64,000 nucleotides of DNA from Solirubrobacteraceae bacterium. GTDB lineage: Bacteria; Actinomycetota; Thermoleophilia; Solirubrobacterales; Solirubrobacteraceae. A model generated the notes under the pieces. That model had not been told where the DNA came from, searched no databases, and worked only from the letters and a program-made list of their open reading frames with translations. Where the stretch lies: positions 62,001-126,000 of the forward strand of contig JAJCYD010000038.1 of the NCBI GenBank assembly GCA_029263125.1, in the 5' to 3' direction. The position numbers and the translations under genes were made by a program. This document shows positions 52,422 through 61,456 of this stretch, in pieces (position 1 is the first letter of the stretch; each line of letters starts with the position of its first letter).

Positions 52422-53815
52422 CGCGCCGGCTTCCTGCGCGCGCGCGACAGGACGCCCAGGCGCAGTCCGGCGGTCATCGCGTCGACCGCGTGCTGGAGGG
52501 TCCAGCGCCGCGCGATCGTCTGGCGCGCCGCGTGCCCGATCGCGCCGCGACGCGTCGGATCCTCGACGAGATCGCGGATCGCCGCCGCCCAGTCGATCGG
52601 GTCGTGCCCATCCACGACGATGCAGTTCTCCCCGCTGAGCGCGAGGTCGGCGACCGCCCCAGCGGCGCTGGAGACCACGGTCGCCAAGCCGGCGCCCATC
52701 GCCTCGACGAGCACGAGACCGAAGACGTCCGAACGCGTCGGAAACAGGAAGATGTCGGCATCGGCGTACGCCCGCAGCGTGCGATCGGATGCGACCGCGC
52801 CCAGGAAGCGGACGTTGCTGGCGTTCCCGGCTCGCGCCTTGAGCGCAGCGAGCTCGCTGCCGTCGCCGATCACCGTCAGGCGGCATGGCGCGTCGCGCAG
52901 GCGCGAGCAGGCCTCGACGACGACGTCCAGTGCCTTACGGGGGATCGCTTGAGCGACGGCGAGCACCTCCACCACCTCCCGTGAGCTCGTGGCAGCGGTC
53001 TGGAGGGCAGGGATCAGAGCGGTGTTGCGGCCGTAGACGAGCGGCAACCGCGGCGCAAGCTCGCGCAGGTACTCCCCGCTGAGATGGCCGTAGGAGATCG
53101 CAAAGTCGGCGTAGCGCAGCAGCAGCCGGCGCTGACGGCGGCGTAGGCTCGAGACATCGGCGGGCGCCTGTTGGATGGCTCCGCTCCACACTCCGTAGGC
53201 GGCGTTTGAGACGCGGGCCGCCAGCGCCGCGCGCACGGCCACGGCGGGGGAGAATCCCGCCACGAGGACCAGCGTGGGCGTGGCGCGCCTGATCTGCCGT
53301 TCGAGCGTCAGCGGGGCATCGGTCGCACCGACCGGCAGGCGAACACTGCGCAGGAACTCGTGATCGAACACGATCGGCTCGGGCGCCATGAACGCCCGCG
53401 ACGTGGGCCAGATGCCGGTGAAGATCACGCGCAGCGTCGCGCCCGCGTTCTGAAGGCGGATGCTGAGCTGGTTGAGCAGGGGCACGCGGTAGTGGGTCGG
53501 GAGGTTGGTCACGATGACGATGCGCTCGCCGGCGAAGATCCCGTCGTCGCCGCGCCGCACGCTGGCGGGCTGCTCGCCGTCGTCGAGCGACCGCACGAGC
53601 TCAGCCATCGACGGCGGTGCGCGACGCGAGGCCGGCGACGGTGGCACGGCGCGGCCCGAGACCGGTGCCGTTCGCAGACGGGACTCGATGCCATATGCGG
53701 TGGCGAGCATCCTCAGCGCGCGGGCATCCCCGTTGGGGGCAGGGTCCGCCATCTGCACGTCGTCGGGCAGCTGAGCGAGGGCGTGCAACAGGACATCCGG
53801 TCGCTCGGTGAGCAC
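52418..53815 (-). CDS. Glycosyltransferase family 4 with extra N-terminal segment
   Basis: 465 aa. Residues 1-50 (LTERPDVLLHALAQLPDDV, RALRMLATAYGIESRLR) resemble the tail of another GT4 domain, then a Pro-rich linker leads to a full GT-B enzyme (IVIVTNLPTHYRVPLLNQLS, LAVAQAIPRKALDVVVEAC, FLFPTRSDVFGLVLVEAMGA with E-x7-E). The N-terminal remnant suggests loss of a first GT domain. GTG 53815 lies 2 nt after the kinase stop. Confidence 0.87.
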   Translation of the reverse strand: MLTERPDVLLHALAQLPDDVQMADPAPNGDARALRMLATAYGIESRLRTAPVSGRAVPPSPASRRAPPSMAELVRSLDDGEQPASVRRGDDGIFAGERIVIVTNLPTHYRVPLLNQLSIRLQNAGATLRVIFTGIWPTSRAFMAPEPIVFDHEFLRSVRLPVGATDAPLTLERQIRRATPTLVLVAGFSPAVAVRAALAARVSNAAYGVWSGAIQQAPADVSSLRRRQRRLLLRYADFAISYGHLSGEYLRELAPRLPLVYGRNTALIPALQTAATSSREVVEVLAVAQAIPRKALDVVVEACSRLRDAPCRLTVIGDGSELAALKARAGNASNVRFLGAVASDRTLRAYADADIFLFPTRSDVFGLVLVEAMGAGLATVVSSAAGAVADLALSGENCIVVDGHDPIDWAAAIRDLVEDPTRRGAIGHAARQTIARRWTLQHAVDAMTAGLRLGVLSRARRKPAR

Positions 53816-53817
53816 GG

Positions 53818-55383
53818 TCAGGACGGCGACTTGGCCTTGCGCGAGTCCGGCGCGTACCCGTACCCGTAGCCGTAGCTGCCCATGAACGCCTCGTCGGCCT
53901 CGGCGCCGGTCACCGCGAAGCCGAGCTTGGTCACCGGGGCTGTCTCGATCAGGCGGCGCAGCTCTTCCAGCGCCGGGCGCCGGATGCTCGAGATCTTCGT
54001 CAGGATGATCAGCGCGTCGACCTTCTGTGTGAGGTTGATGGCATCGCTGACCGCCAGCATCGCCGGAGCGTCGATCAACACGAGGTCGGCACGGTCCTCG
54101 AGGCGGGCCAGCACGTCGCTGAGGGCCTGTGAACGCACGAACTCCGACGGGTTGGGCGGCAGCGGGCCGGCCGGTAGCACCTCGAGCGTCCCGGCGGCCT
54201 CGTCGTGATGGCTCTGGCCAGGGGTGGGCTCGGAGATCGAGATCGGCACGAGCGCCTCTTCCAGCCACGCGCGCCCGAGTGCCACCTCGGTGATCCCGGC
54301 CTTGCCGCTGAGTCCGAAGAAGCGGTGGACCACCGGGCGGCGCAGGTCGAGGTCCACCAGCACTACGCGCTTGCCCGAGCGCGCGAAGGTCACGGCGAGG
54401 TTGGCGATCGTCGTGGACTTGCCCTCTGCCGGATTGGCGCTGGTGACCATGAACGAGCTCGCGCCGCAGTCGAGGTTGGCGAACTCGATGTTCGTCGCCA
54501 TCAACTGGAAGGCCTCGGTCTCGGGTGCGTCGGGCGTGACGATCATCGTCAGGGCATGGCGATTGCGCAGGTTCTTGGCGGGCTCATAGAGTCGTCCGAG
54601 CAGGGGCAGTCCGAGGACCCGCTCGACATCCTCGGCCGAGCGGACCTTCGTATTCAGCGCGTCGCGCATCAGCACGAGGCCGATGCCGAGGACGAGCCCG
54701 AGCACGCCGCCGAAAATGCCGTTGCGCGTCGGATGAGGTTGCACCTGTGAGGCAGACCGCGCCGGGCGTCCGAGCAGCGCAATCGAGTCGAGCAGCAGCT
54801 CGCGCTCGCGCAGGGTCTGATTGCGCGACGTCAGATCCGCGTAGACGTTGGAGTCCGTGCGGCCGCGATTGCGAAGGCCGCGCAGCTGCTCCTCGACCTC
54901 CAGCCGCGCCTTGCGCAGGGCGCCGGTGTCCAGCTTGCGCCGGTAGGCCACGTAGCGCTTGGCGTAGGTGTTGGTGAGCGTCGACGCCGCCTCGCGGCCG
55001 GGGTCGGTGACCGAGAAGGTCAGCACGTCCGCGCTGCGGCTCGCCACGACCGATGAGCGCGCCAGGAATGTGCTCAGATCCGGCGCGCCGGACTTCTTCA
55101 GCGTCGGCTTGACGATCGCGGGGACCCGAGCGACGAGCGCCTGGGTCTCCAGGACCCGCGCGGGCTGCACTCCCGTCTGCGACACGTCGGCCAGCGACGA
55201 GCCGACGTTCTTGGTGTCGATGAAGACGTCCGCCGTGGCCTGGTAGAGCGGTTGCTGACGGGAGGAGAGAAACACCGCGGTGCCGGCGAGGAGCACCGTC
55301 ACGAGCAGGATCAGCGGCACGCCTCGACGCAGGGTGCGGGCGGAGCGGCTGGCAACCGCGACGTCGGGATTGTTGAGGCTCAC
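53818..55383 (-). CDS. Wzz/CapAB-type chain-length protein and tyrosine autokinase (BY-kinase)
   Basis: 521 aa. A Wzz domain with two membrane helices (about 20-40 and 228-248) is followed by the ATPase part: Walker A SANPAEGKSTTIANLA, Walker A' VVLVDLDLRRP and Walker B LVLIDAPAML. The C-terminal tail SYGYGYGYAPD supplies the tyrosine cluster for autophosphorylation. Controls polymer length and export together with Wzy. The CpsB-type phosphatase at 62,931 would reverse it. GTG start overlaps the previous stop. Confidence 0.93.
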   Translation of the reverse strand: MSLNNPDVAVASRSARTLRRGVPLILLVTVLLAGTAVFLSSRQQPLYQATADVFIDTKNVGSSLADVSQTGVQPARVLETQALVARVPAIVKPTLKKSGAPDLSTFLARSSVVASRSADVLTFSVTDPGREAASTLTNTYAKRYVAYRRKLDTGALRKARLEVEEQLRGLRNRGRTDSNVYADLTSRNQTLRERELLLDSIALLGRPARSASQVQPHPTRNGIFGGVLGLVLGIGLVLMRDALNTKVRSAEDVERVLGLPLLGRLYEPAKNLRNRHALTMIVTPDAPETEAFQLMATNIEFANLDCGASSFMVTSANPAEGKSTTIANLAVTFARSGKRVVLVDLDLRRPVVHRFFGLSGKAGITEVALGRAWLEEALVPISISEPTPGQSHHDEAAGTLEVLPAGPLPPNPSEFVRSQALSDVLARLEDRADLVLIDAPAMLAVSDAINLTQKVDALIILTKISSIRRPALEELRRLIETAPVTKLGFAVTGAEADEAFMGSYGYGYGYAPDSRKAKSPS

Positions 55384-57584
55384 GATCGGCGATCTCCTGG
55401 CTCGGTGAGGGTGTCGCGATGGTTCGGGATGTCGCGCGCAAGCCCGAAGTACCTGCTCTGAACGGGCTGGCCGCTGCCCTCGCACGCCGCGTCCAAGGCG
55501 GCGAGAGCTGCCGCCATCGACACTAGAGGATCGAGCGCGTCTGCTGCCGTCGGATCGCCCGTCAATGCCTGGTGCAACCGGACGAACTGGCGTCGATGGC
55601 CCTTGTCCTGGACGCGCGAGCCGAGTCGCCGGCGCTTGGAGCCGGTGCGCAGCTCCAGGGTGCGGAAGTCGTCGAGGATCGCCGAGCGTCCGCCCGCATG
55701 GACCTCCACGAGCTCCTTGGGCAGCCCGCTGGCCCCACCGTCGGTGTACAGGATCGTCGCCATCGAGCCGTCGGCGAACTCCAACGTGACGGAGAACCGC
55801 TGGGCGCTCTGGATCGTCTCGCCCTTGCGCGGACGGATCACGCAGGAAACCCGCTCGGGTGCGGCGCCCACGATCCACGAGGCAAGGTCGATGAAGTGAC
55901 AACCTTCGCCCAGCAGCCGTCCGCCGCCCTCGTCGGGGTCGTTGAGCCAGTGGTCCGCTGTCAACCTGCCGGCGTTGACCCGGATCAGGATCTCCGCAGC
56001 GTGGCCGTCGCCGGTCGTGTGGGCACGCAGCTCGTCGACGAGCGGCGCGTGACGGCGGTTGAAGCCCACGAACAGCGTCTGCTTTGACGCGTCGCGCGCG
56101 TGTCGCAGATCGGCGAGCTCGTCCCACGTCAGGCACGGCGGCTTCTCGACGTACACGGCCTTGCCGGCCCCGAGTGCGCGAATGCCCAGATCGGCGTGGC
56201 TGGAGTGCCGCGTCGCGATGACGATCACCGACGTGGCGGGATCGTCGATGACGCTCTCGACGCTTGCCGCCCGCACGCCGCTAAAGCGCTCGGCGACGCT
56301 CGTCGCGGACAGCCCGCCGGCGCTCGCAACACAGACGAGCTGCAACCCGGCCGCGGCGAGGCCCGGCAGCAGGATCCGTGACGCGAAGCTCCCGGCACCG
56401 ATCAGCCCGAAGCGGGCGTCTGGAGTCCGTGCGCCGAGGGTCACGGGTGCGGCGGGCAGGATCGCGCCGGTGGCCGGGTACTCGATCACGATGCCCAGTG
56501 GCGAGGTTGCCGAGGACGCGAGGCGATCGTAGGCGTCGGACACGTCGCTGACGGGCACGCGCTCGGTGATCAGTGCGCCGACGTCCAGGCGCCCCGTGCC
56601 GACGAGCTCGACGAACGCCTGCATGTTGCGCCGTTCGGTCCAGCGCACGTAGCCGATCGGATAGTCGATCCCGCGTTCCTCGTAGACGTGGTCATAGCGA
56701 CCGGGCCCATAGGAGCGAGACAGCCGCAGGTCGATCTCCTTGTCGTAGTAGGGCGCGCGCGGAACGCTGAGGCCGACGTCGCCGACCACGACGACGCGGC
56801 CGCGGTCGCGGCACAGAGCCGCGGCAAGGCGTACCGGATCGTCGGATGGCGTGGCGGCGGCGATGATCACGGCGTCGCAGTCGCCGACGTCGGGTGCCGG
56901 GCTGGAGATGTCCAGCCGTTCGCGCGTCATTGCGACGTCGAGCGCTCCTGCGGCACGGGCGCGTTCCAGCAGGCCGACATCGAGGTCGACGCCGACGACG
57001 GTGCAGCCCGCGGCACGCAGGAGCATCCCGGCGATCTGACCCACCAGCCCCAGACCGATGACCGCTACGCGTTCGCCGAGGCGCACGTCGGCCTGGCGGA
57101 CGCCGTGCATGGCGATCGCGCCGACGGTCGCGAAGGCGCCATGCTCGAAGCTCACCGCCGCTGGCAGCCGTACGCAGAGGTTGCCTGGCACGTGCTCGAG
57201 CTCGGCGTGGACGGCGCTCCCGCCGCCGCACGCGACGCGATCGCCGGGGGCGAGGTCGCGCACGAGCGGGCCGACCGACAGGACGACGCCCGCCGATGAG
57301 TACCCCAGGACCGAGGGCTCGTCCAGGCGAGAGCGCACCGCGGCCACGGTGGCCTTGATCCCGTCGCGCTTGGCCTTCTCGAGCACGACGGCGACCTGGT
57401 CGGGGCGTGAGCGTGCCTTCTGCACGAGGTTCTTGCGGCCGGCCTGGACCTTGGTGCGCTCGGTTCCCGCGCTCAGCACGCTTGCGCGAACGTCGACCAG
57501 CACGCCTTCGGGCGATACGCTCGGCACCGGCACGTCGAGCACCTCCACCTGCCCGTCGCGCATCCGCTGAGTGACCTGCTTCAC
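55380..57584 (-). CDS. Two-domain oxidoreductase: Zn-dehydrogenase fused to Gfo/Idh/MocA
   Basis: 734 aa. Residues 1-365 are an MDR-type alcohol dehydrogenase (VLSAGTERTK, LGYSSAGVV, GLGLVGQIAGMLLRA as NAD loop); 390-734 are a Gfo/Idh/MocA enzyme (GLIGAGSFASRILLPGLA, VEKPPCLTWDEL with the catalytic Lys, GEGCHFIDLASWIVG). Such fusions occur in other bacterial surface-glycan loci and probably oxidise a sugar nucleotide or its linked sugar in two steps. 48 bp from the phosphotransferase gene; GTG start with GGTGA upstream. Confidence 0.88.
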   Translation of the reverse strand: MKQVTQRMRDGQVEVLDVPVPSVSPEGVLVDVRASVLSAGTERTKVQAGRKNLVQKARSRPDQVAVVLEKAKRDGIKATVAAVRSRLDEPSVLGYSSAGVVLSVGPLVRDLAPGDRVACGGGSAVHAELEHVPGNLCVRLPAAVSFEHGAFATVGAIAMHGVRQADVRLGERVAVIGLGLVGQIAGMLLRAAGCTVVGVDLDVGLLERARAAGALDVAMTRERLDISSPAPDVGDCDAVIIAAATPSDDPVRLAAALCRDRGRVVVVGDVGLSVPRAPYYDKEIDLRLSRSYGPGRYDHVYEERGIDYPIGYVRWTERRNMQAFVELVGTGRLDVGALITERVPVSDVSDAYDRLASSATSPLGIVIEYPATGAILPAAPVTLGARTPDARFGLIGAGSFASRILLPGLAAAGLQLVCVASAGGLSATSVAERFSGVRAASVESVIDDPATSVIVIATRHSSHADLGIRALGAGKAVYVEKPPCLTWDELADLRHARDASKQTLFVGFNRRHAPLVDELRAHTTGDGHAAEILIRVNAGRLTADHWLNDPDEGGGRLLGEGCHFIDLASWIVGAAPERVSCVIRPRKGETIQSAQRFSVTLEFADGSMATILYTDGGASGLPKELVEVHAGGRSAILDDFRTLELRTGSKRRRLGSRVQDKGHRRQFVRLHQALTGDPTAADALDPLVSMAAALAALDAACEGSGQPVQSRYFGLARDIPNHRDTLTEPGDRRS

Positions 57585-57632
57585 GACCGCATCACCGGTC
57601 GGGACGCGGCGCGGGCGACGGGGCGCCAGTGC

Positions 57633-59150
57633 TCAATTCGCACCACGACGAGCAAGCACGACCGGGAAGGTGTGCAGCACGAGCTTGACGTCTCCCCACA
57701 GCGACCAGTTGGTGACGTAGAGGTAGTCGAGCTTGACCATCTCGTCGAAGGGGATCGTCGTTCGGCCCAGCACTTGCCATAGGCCCGTCATGCCCGGCGT
57801 CAGGTCCAAGCGCGTGCGTGCCCACTCGCCCACCTGGCCGTCCTCTTCGGGGACCAGCGGTCGTGGGCCGACGAGGCTCATGTCGCCGGTCAGGACGTTG
57901 AGCAGCTGCGGGATCTCGTCGAGGCTCGTGCTGCGCAGGAAGCGCCCGACGCGCGTCGCGCGGGGATCGTTCTCCAGCAGCAGCCAATTCGGGTCGCGGC
58001 TGAGCTTCTGCAGCTCGCCGCGCTGTGCCTCGGCATCGACGACCATCGTGCGGAACTTGAAGATCTGGAACTCCGCGCCGCTCTTGCCCACCCGTCGCTG
58101 TCGAAAGAGTGTCGGTCCCTTGGAGTCGATCCTGATCGCCAGCGCGACGGCGACGAACACCGGTGCGAACAGCGTCATGAGGATCAGCGCTCCGACGACG
58201 TCCATACCGCGTTTCATCGCACGGGCAGAGCGTGGCAGGACGGGTGGGTTGACGCCCAGCAGCGTAATGCCGCCGACGTGGTCGACGGCCACGCTCGTGC
58301 CGAGCACCCCGAACGCGGCCGGCAGGAGGCTGACCTTGACCGACAGCTGCTTGCAGCGCTTGAGCAGGACAAGCACCACCTCGTCGGCGAACCCGGCCGC
58401 CTCGACGATCACCCGGTCGATTCGGTGCGTGGCGATCAGGGAGGCGATGTCGGTGTCCTCGAGCTCCCCGAGCGACTCCAGGCCGGCCGGTGCGGCGGCG
58501 CTCGCCGCGTCGGTGACGATGCCGACCGGTTCCAAGCCCAGCGACGGGCGGTCACGCATGCGCATCGCCAGCGGCGCCGTGCTGCGGCCGCTTCCGACGA
58601 ACAGCACCCGCTCGGGGCAGAACAGGCGGTTGACCGCGCTGCGGACCGACGCTCGCAGCGTGACGAGGCACACGCCGGCCGCGGTCGCGAAGGTGAGCAT
58701 CGTCCAGAACTCGACCTTCGTGGTCGGGGCCAGCTGGTAGTAGGCCCACATCGCACTCGTCCCGATGAGGATCGTGTGAAACAGCCCGGGCAACTCGTCG
58801 GCGCCGCTGTGGCTGATACGGCGCGCGTCGTTGCTGTAGAGGCCGTACACGTTCATCAGCAGCAGCCAGACGGGGATCGTCAGCAGCGCCCACAGGCCGT
58901 GGCTGGCCAGGTGGAACGGTCCCGTGGCGATCGCGGTGACCACCAGGCCGAGGAGCAGCGCCATGACGTCGGCCGCGACCAGCAGGCGGCGCATGTAGTA
59001 GTCGCGAGACACATGGCGATCGGCGACGACGGGCGCGCTGATGTCGGGAGCCAGGAGTTCGACGCGATCCAGGCCGGCGAGCGAGCGCCGGACGCGCTCG
59101 GTCATGGCGGCTCGGGAGCGTTCGCGAGTGGCGCTCTGGGTGTCGCTCAT
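57633..59150 (-). CDS. Polyprenyl-phosphate glycosylphosphotransferase (WbaP/CpsE-like)
   Basis: 505 aa. Four N-terminal membrane helices, a CoA-binding-like middle (RVLFVGSGRSTAPLAMRMRD), another helix, and the C-terminal bacterial sugar transferase domain: KRGMDVVGALILMTLFAPVF, GKSGAEFQIFKFRTM, RFLRSTSLDEIPQLLNVLTG and SLVGPRPLVPEE. Starts the glycan by moving a sugar-1-phosphate to undecaprenyl phosphate. ATG 59150 overlaps the stop of the Gfo/Idh gene (ATGA). Confidence 0.95.
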   Translation of the reverse strand: MSDTQSATRERSRAAMTERVRRSLAGLDRVELLAPDISAPVVADRHVSRDYYMRRLLVAADVMALLLGLVVTAIATGPFHLASHGLWALLTIPVWLLLMNVYGLYSNDARRISHSGADELPGLFHTILIGTSAMWAYYQLAPTTKVEFWTMLTFATAAGVCLVTLRASVRSAVNRLFCPERVLFVGSGRSTAPLAMRMRDRPSLGLEPVGIVTDAASAAAPAGLESLGELEDTDIASLIATHRIDRVIVEAAGFADEVVLVLLKRCKQLSVKVSLLPAAFGVLGTSVAVDHVGGITLLGVNPPVLPRSARAMKRGMDVVGALILMTLFAPVFVAVALAIRIDSKGPTLFRQRRVGKSGAEFQIFKFRTMVVDAEAQRGELQKLSRDPNWLLLENDPRATRVGRFLRSTSLDEIPQLLNVLTGDMSLVGPRPLVPEEDGQVGEWARTRLDLTPGMTGLWQVLGRTTIPFDEMVKLDYLYVTNWSLWGDVKLVLHTFPVVLARRGAN

Positions 59151-60184
59151 CGCGCGCTCCCAAGGTGCGCGCCGATCGGCACGTCGGCTCCGCCGGTGTT
59201 CAGCGAACGATCTGCGGCCTCGAGCAGCTGCACGACATCGCGGGCGAGCGCGAGTTCGCCGTCGTCCTCGCGCCTGCCGCGGCAGCGATCCAGGAACGCC
59301 TCGATCTCCGCGGCCAGCGGCTCCTCGGTTGAGAGCTTGGGCGACGTGATGTCGCCCGTGCGGTAGGACAGGTGGTACTGACCGAAGGTCGCGGGGTCCT
59401 CGTAGACGACGCCGTGGTCGAAGATGCGGACGGCCTCTGGATTGCCGTCCTCGTAGACGACCATCCGCTTGCTGCCGACGAGGACCGTTCTGCGCAGCTT
59501 GCTGGGCGCAAGCCAGCTGAGTTCGACGTTCGCCAACACGCCTGATGCAAATTCCATCGTCACGAAGGCCACATCGTAGATGCCGGGTACGACGGCAGCT
59601 CGTCCGGAGGCGCGCACGCTCGTGGGCATCTCGCCCAGCCATGAGAGCAGGATCGAGAAGTCATGTGGGCCGAGGTCCCAGATCACGCTGACGTCGCGCT
59701 GGTGCAGCCCGAGGTTCACGCGGCTGGAGGAGATGAAGTACAGCTCGCCGAGCACGTCGTCGCGCACCATCCTGCCGACCGCTCGCACGGGAGGGCTGTA
59801 GAGGAAGGTATGTCCGCACATCAGCGTGCGATCCGCCTCGTGGGCGAGGTGGATGAGGTCCTCGGCCTGTTCGGTGGAGGGCGCGAGCGGTTTCTCGACG
59901 AGCGTGTGCTTGCCCGCCTCCAGGCTGCGGCGCGCGAGATCGAAGTGCGTGAAGACGGGTGTGGCGAGGATGATCGCATCGACGTCGTCGTCGGCGTAGA
60001 GCTCTGAGACGTCGGTGGTGGTGCGCGCGGCGGGGTGCCTGCGGCTGATGCGGTCCAGGGCGCCCTGATCGAGGTCGCACAGCCATGCGACATCGACGTC
60101 CTCTCGTTCAGACAGGACCCTCAGGAGGTTGGGGCCCCAATAGCCCAACCCCACGATCGCGACGCGCATTCGTGCGCTACTCAT
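59147..60184 (-). CDS. Gfo/Idh/MocA sugar-nucleotide dehydrogenase
   Basis: 345 aa. RVAIVGLGYWGPNLLR binds NAD; VEKPLAPSTEQA has the catalytic Lys, and DLGPHDFSILL the conserved His. Similar to WlbA-type dehydrogenases that make a 3-keto sugar nucleotide for the DegT aminotransferase next to it. ATG 60184 is chosen because AGGGGG lies 9 nt upstream; ATG 60169 is possible. Confidence 0.87.
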   Translation of the reverse strand: MSSARMRVAIVGLGYWGPNLLRVLSEREDVDVAWLCDLDQGALDRISRRHPAARTTTDVSELYADDDVDAIILATPVFTHFDLARRSLEAGKHTLVEKPLAPSTEQAEDLIHLAHEADRTLMCGHTFLYSPPVRAVGRMVRDDVLGELYFISSSRVNLGLHQRDVSVIWDLGPHDFSILLSWLGEMPTSVRASGRAAVVPGIYDVAFVTMEFASGVLANVELSWLAPSKLRRTVLVGSKRMVVYEDGNPEAVRIFDHGVVYEDPATFGQYHLSYRTGDITSPKLSTEEPLAAEIEAFLDRCRGRREDDGELALARDVVQLLEAADRSLNTGGADVPIGAHLGSAR

Positions 60185-60269
60185 CGGTTCATGCCCCCTG
60201 GCGTTGTCGGTCTCCGACATCTGGCGGCCCCTGCCAACTCGTCGTGCCGGCACGCTCGGACATCGTTGA

Positions 60270-60298
60270 CGTTAGCGTCTGGTGAAAGCGAGCGCAAC
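60270..60298 (-). promoter_or_regulatory. Sigma-70-like promoter inside the operon
   Basis: On the minus strand TTGCGC (60293-60298), a 17-nt spacer and TAACGT (60270-60275). It sits in the 138-bp gap after the DegT gene, the longest gap in the operon, so expression of the downstream genes could be partly independent. Confidence 0.45.
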
Positions 60299-60322
60299 GA
60301 CCGAGGATCCCGGCCGCGGTGC

Positions 60323-61456
60323 CTACGCCGGGGAGAGATGGGCCACCACGCGCTCGATCTCGTCGACGGTGAGCTCTGCGGCCATCGGGAGGGACAGGAC
60401 CTCGGCTGCCCATGCGTCGGCGTTGGCCAACGACACCGGATGCGACGCCTTCCCGAGCGTCTCGAACGCCGGATGGCGATGCATTGCAGGTGAATAGTGA
60501 ATGCCGGTGGCGATGCCTTCGCTGTCCAACCGCGTCGCGAGCGCGTCGCGATTCCCACAGCGCACCGGATAGAGGTGATAGACGCATCGTGACCCCGGCC
60601 GCACGGGGAGGACGCGCAGCGAGGTGAGCGGCTCGATCAGGCGGTCATAGGTCGCGGCGTGCGCGCGGCGGGCCTGGTTGTAGGTGTCCAGGTGAGGCAG
60701 CTTTGCGCGCAGGAACGCGGCCTGCAGCCCATCCAGGCGCTCGTTGGCGCCGATCGACACGTGTTCGCCCTTGCGTCGCTGGCCGAGGTGGCGCAGCTCG
60801 CGCGCTCGTGCGGCGAGGGCGTCGTCGTCGGTGCAGATCGCGCCGCCGTCACCCAGGGCGCCGAGGTTCTTGCTCGGGTAGAAGGAGAAGGCGGCGCCGT
60901 CCCCGAGCGCTCCGGCACGACGATCGCCGTCAGACGCGCCGTGCGCCTGCGCCGCGTCCTCGAGCACGAACAGCCCGTGCCTGGCCGCGAGATCGCGGAT
61001 CTCTCGCATCTCGCAGACCTGGCCGTAGAGATGCACCGCAAGAATCGCTGCGGTACGCGCGGTGAGGACCTCGGCAGCCGAGCCGCCGTGCAACAGCCCC
61101 GACTGCGCGTCGACATCGGCGAAGACGGGCGTCGCGCCCGCGTGGATCACTCCGAGCGCCGAGGCGATGAACGTGTGTGCCGGCACGATGACCTCGTCGC
61201 CGGGGCCGACGCCCGCCGCGCCGAGGGCGATCGCGATGGCGGCGGTGCCGGAAGCGACGCCGACGCAGTGGGCCACCCCGCAATAGGCCGCGAAGTCGGC
61301 CTCGAATGCCTCGACTTCCGCTCCGAGGATGAACCCGCTGGACCCGACGACACGCTCGAAGGCCTCGCGCAGCTCGGGCATCAGGCGCTCGTGCTGGCGA
61401 TCGAGGGTCACGAACGGGACCGGGTCGATCGCGGTGGCGATCCTTTGCGGGCTCAT
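60323..61456 (-). CDS. DegT/DnrJ/EryC1-type PLP aminotransferase
   Basis: 377 aa. ASGTAAIAIALGAAGVGPGD, VIVPAHTFIASALGV, VLEDAAQAHGA (PLP-ring Asp) and SFYPSKNLGALGDGGAI (PLP lysine). With the Gfo/Idh dehydrogenase next to it, the pair fits 3-keto then 3-amino sugar formation (WlbA/WlbC-like). Its ATG overlaps the stop of the sigma-like gene (ATGA). Confidence 0.92.
   Translation of the reverse strand: MSPQRIATAIDPVPFVTLDRQHERLMPELREAFERVVGSSGFILGAEVEAFEADFAAYCGVAHCVGVASGTAAIAIALGAAGVGPGDEVIVPAHTFIASALGVIHAGATPVFADVDAQSGLLHGGSAAEVLTARTAAILAVHLYGQVCEMREIRDLAARHGLFVLEDAAQAHGASDGDRRAGALGDGAAFSFYPSKNLGALGDGGAICTDDDALAARARELRHLGQRRKGEHVSIGANERLDGLQAAFLRAKLPHLDTYNQARRAHAATYDRLIEPLTSLRVLPVRPGSRCVYHLYPVRCGNRDALATRLDSEGIATGIHYSPAMHRHPAFETLGKASHPVSLANADAWAAEVLSLPMAAELTVDEIERVVAHLSPA

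Noticed and set aside
60189-60262. Short minus-strand frame MSERAGTTSW... before the Gfo/Idh gene
   Set aside because: 24 codons, no recognisable features, ends at the ribosome site of the Gfo/Idh gene; a leader peptide is possible but not supported.
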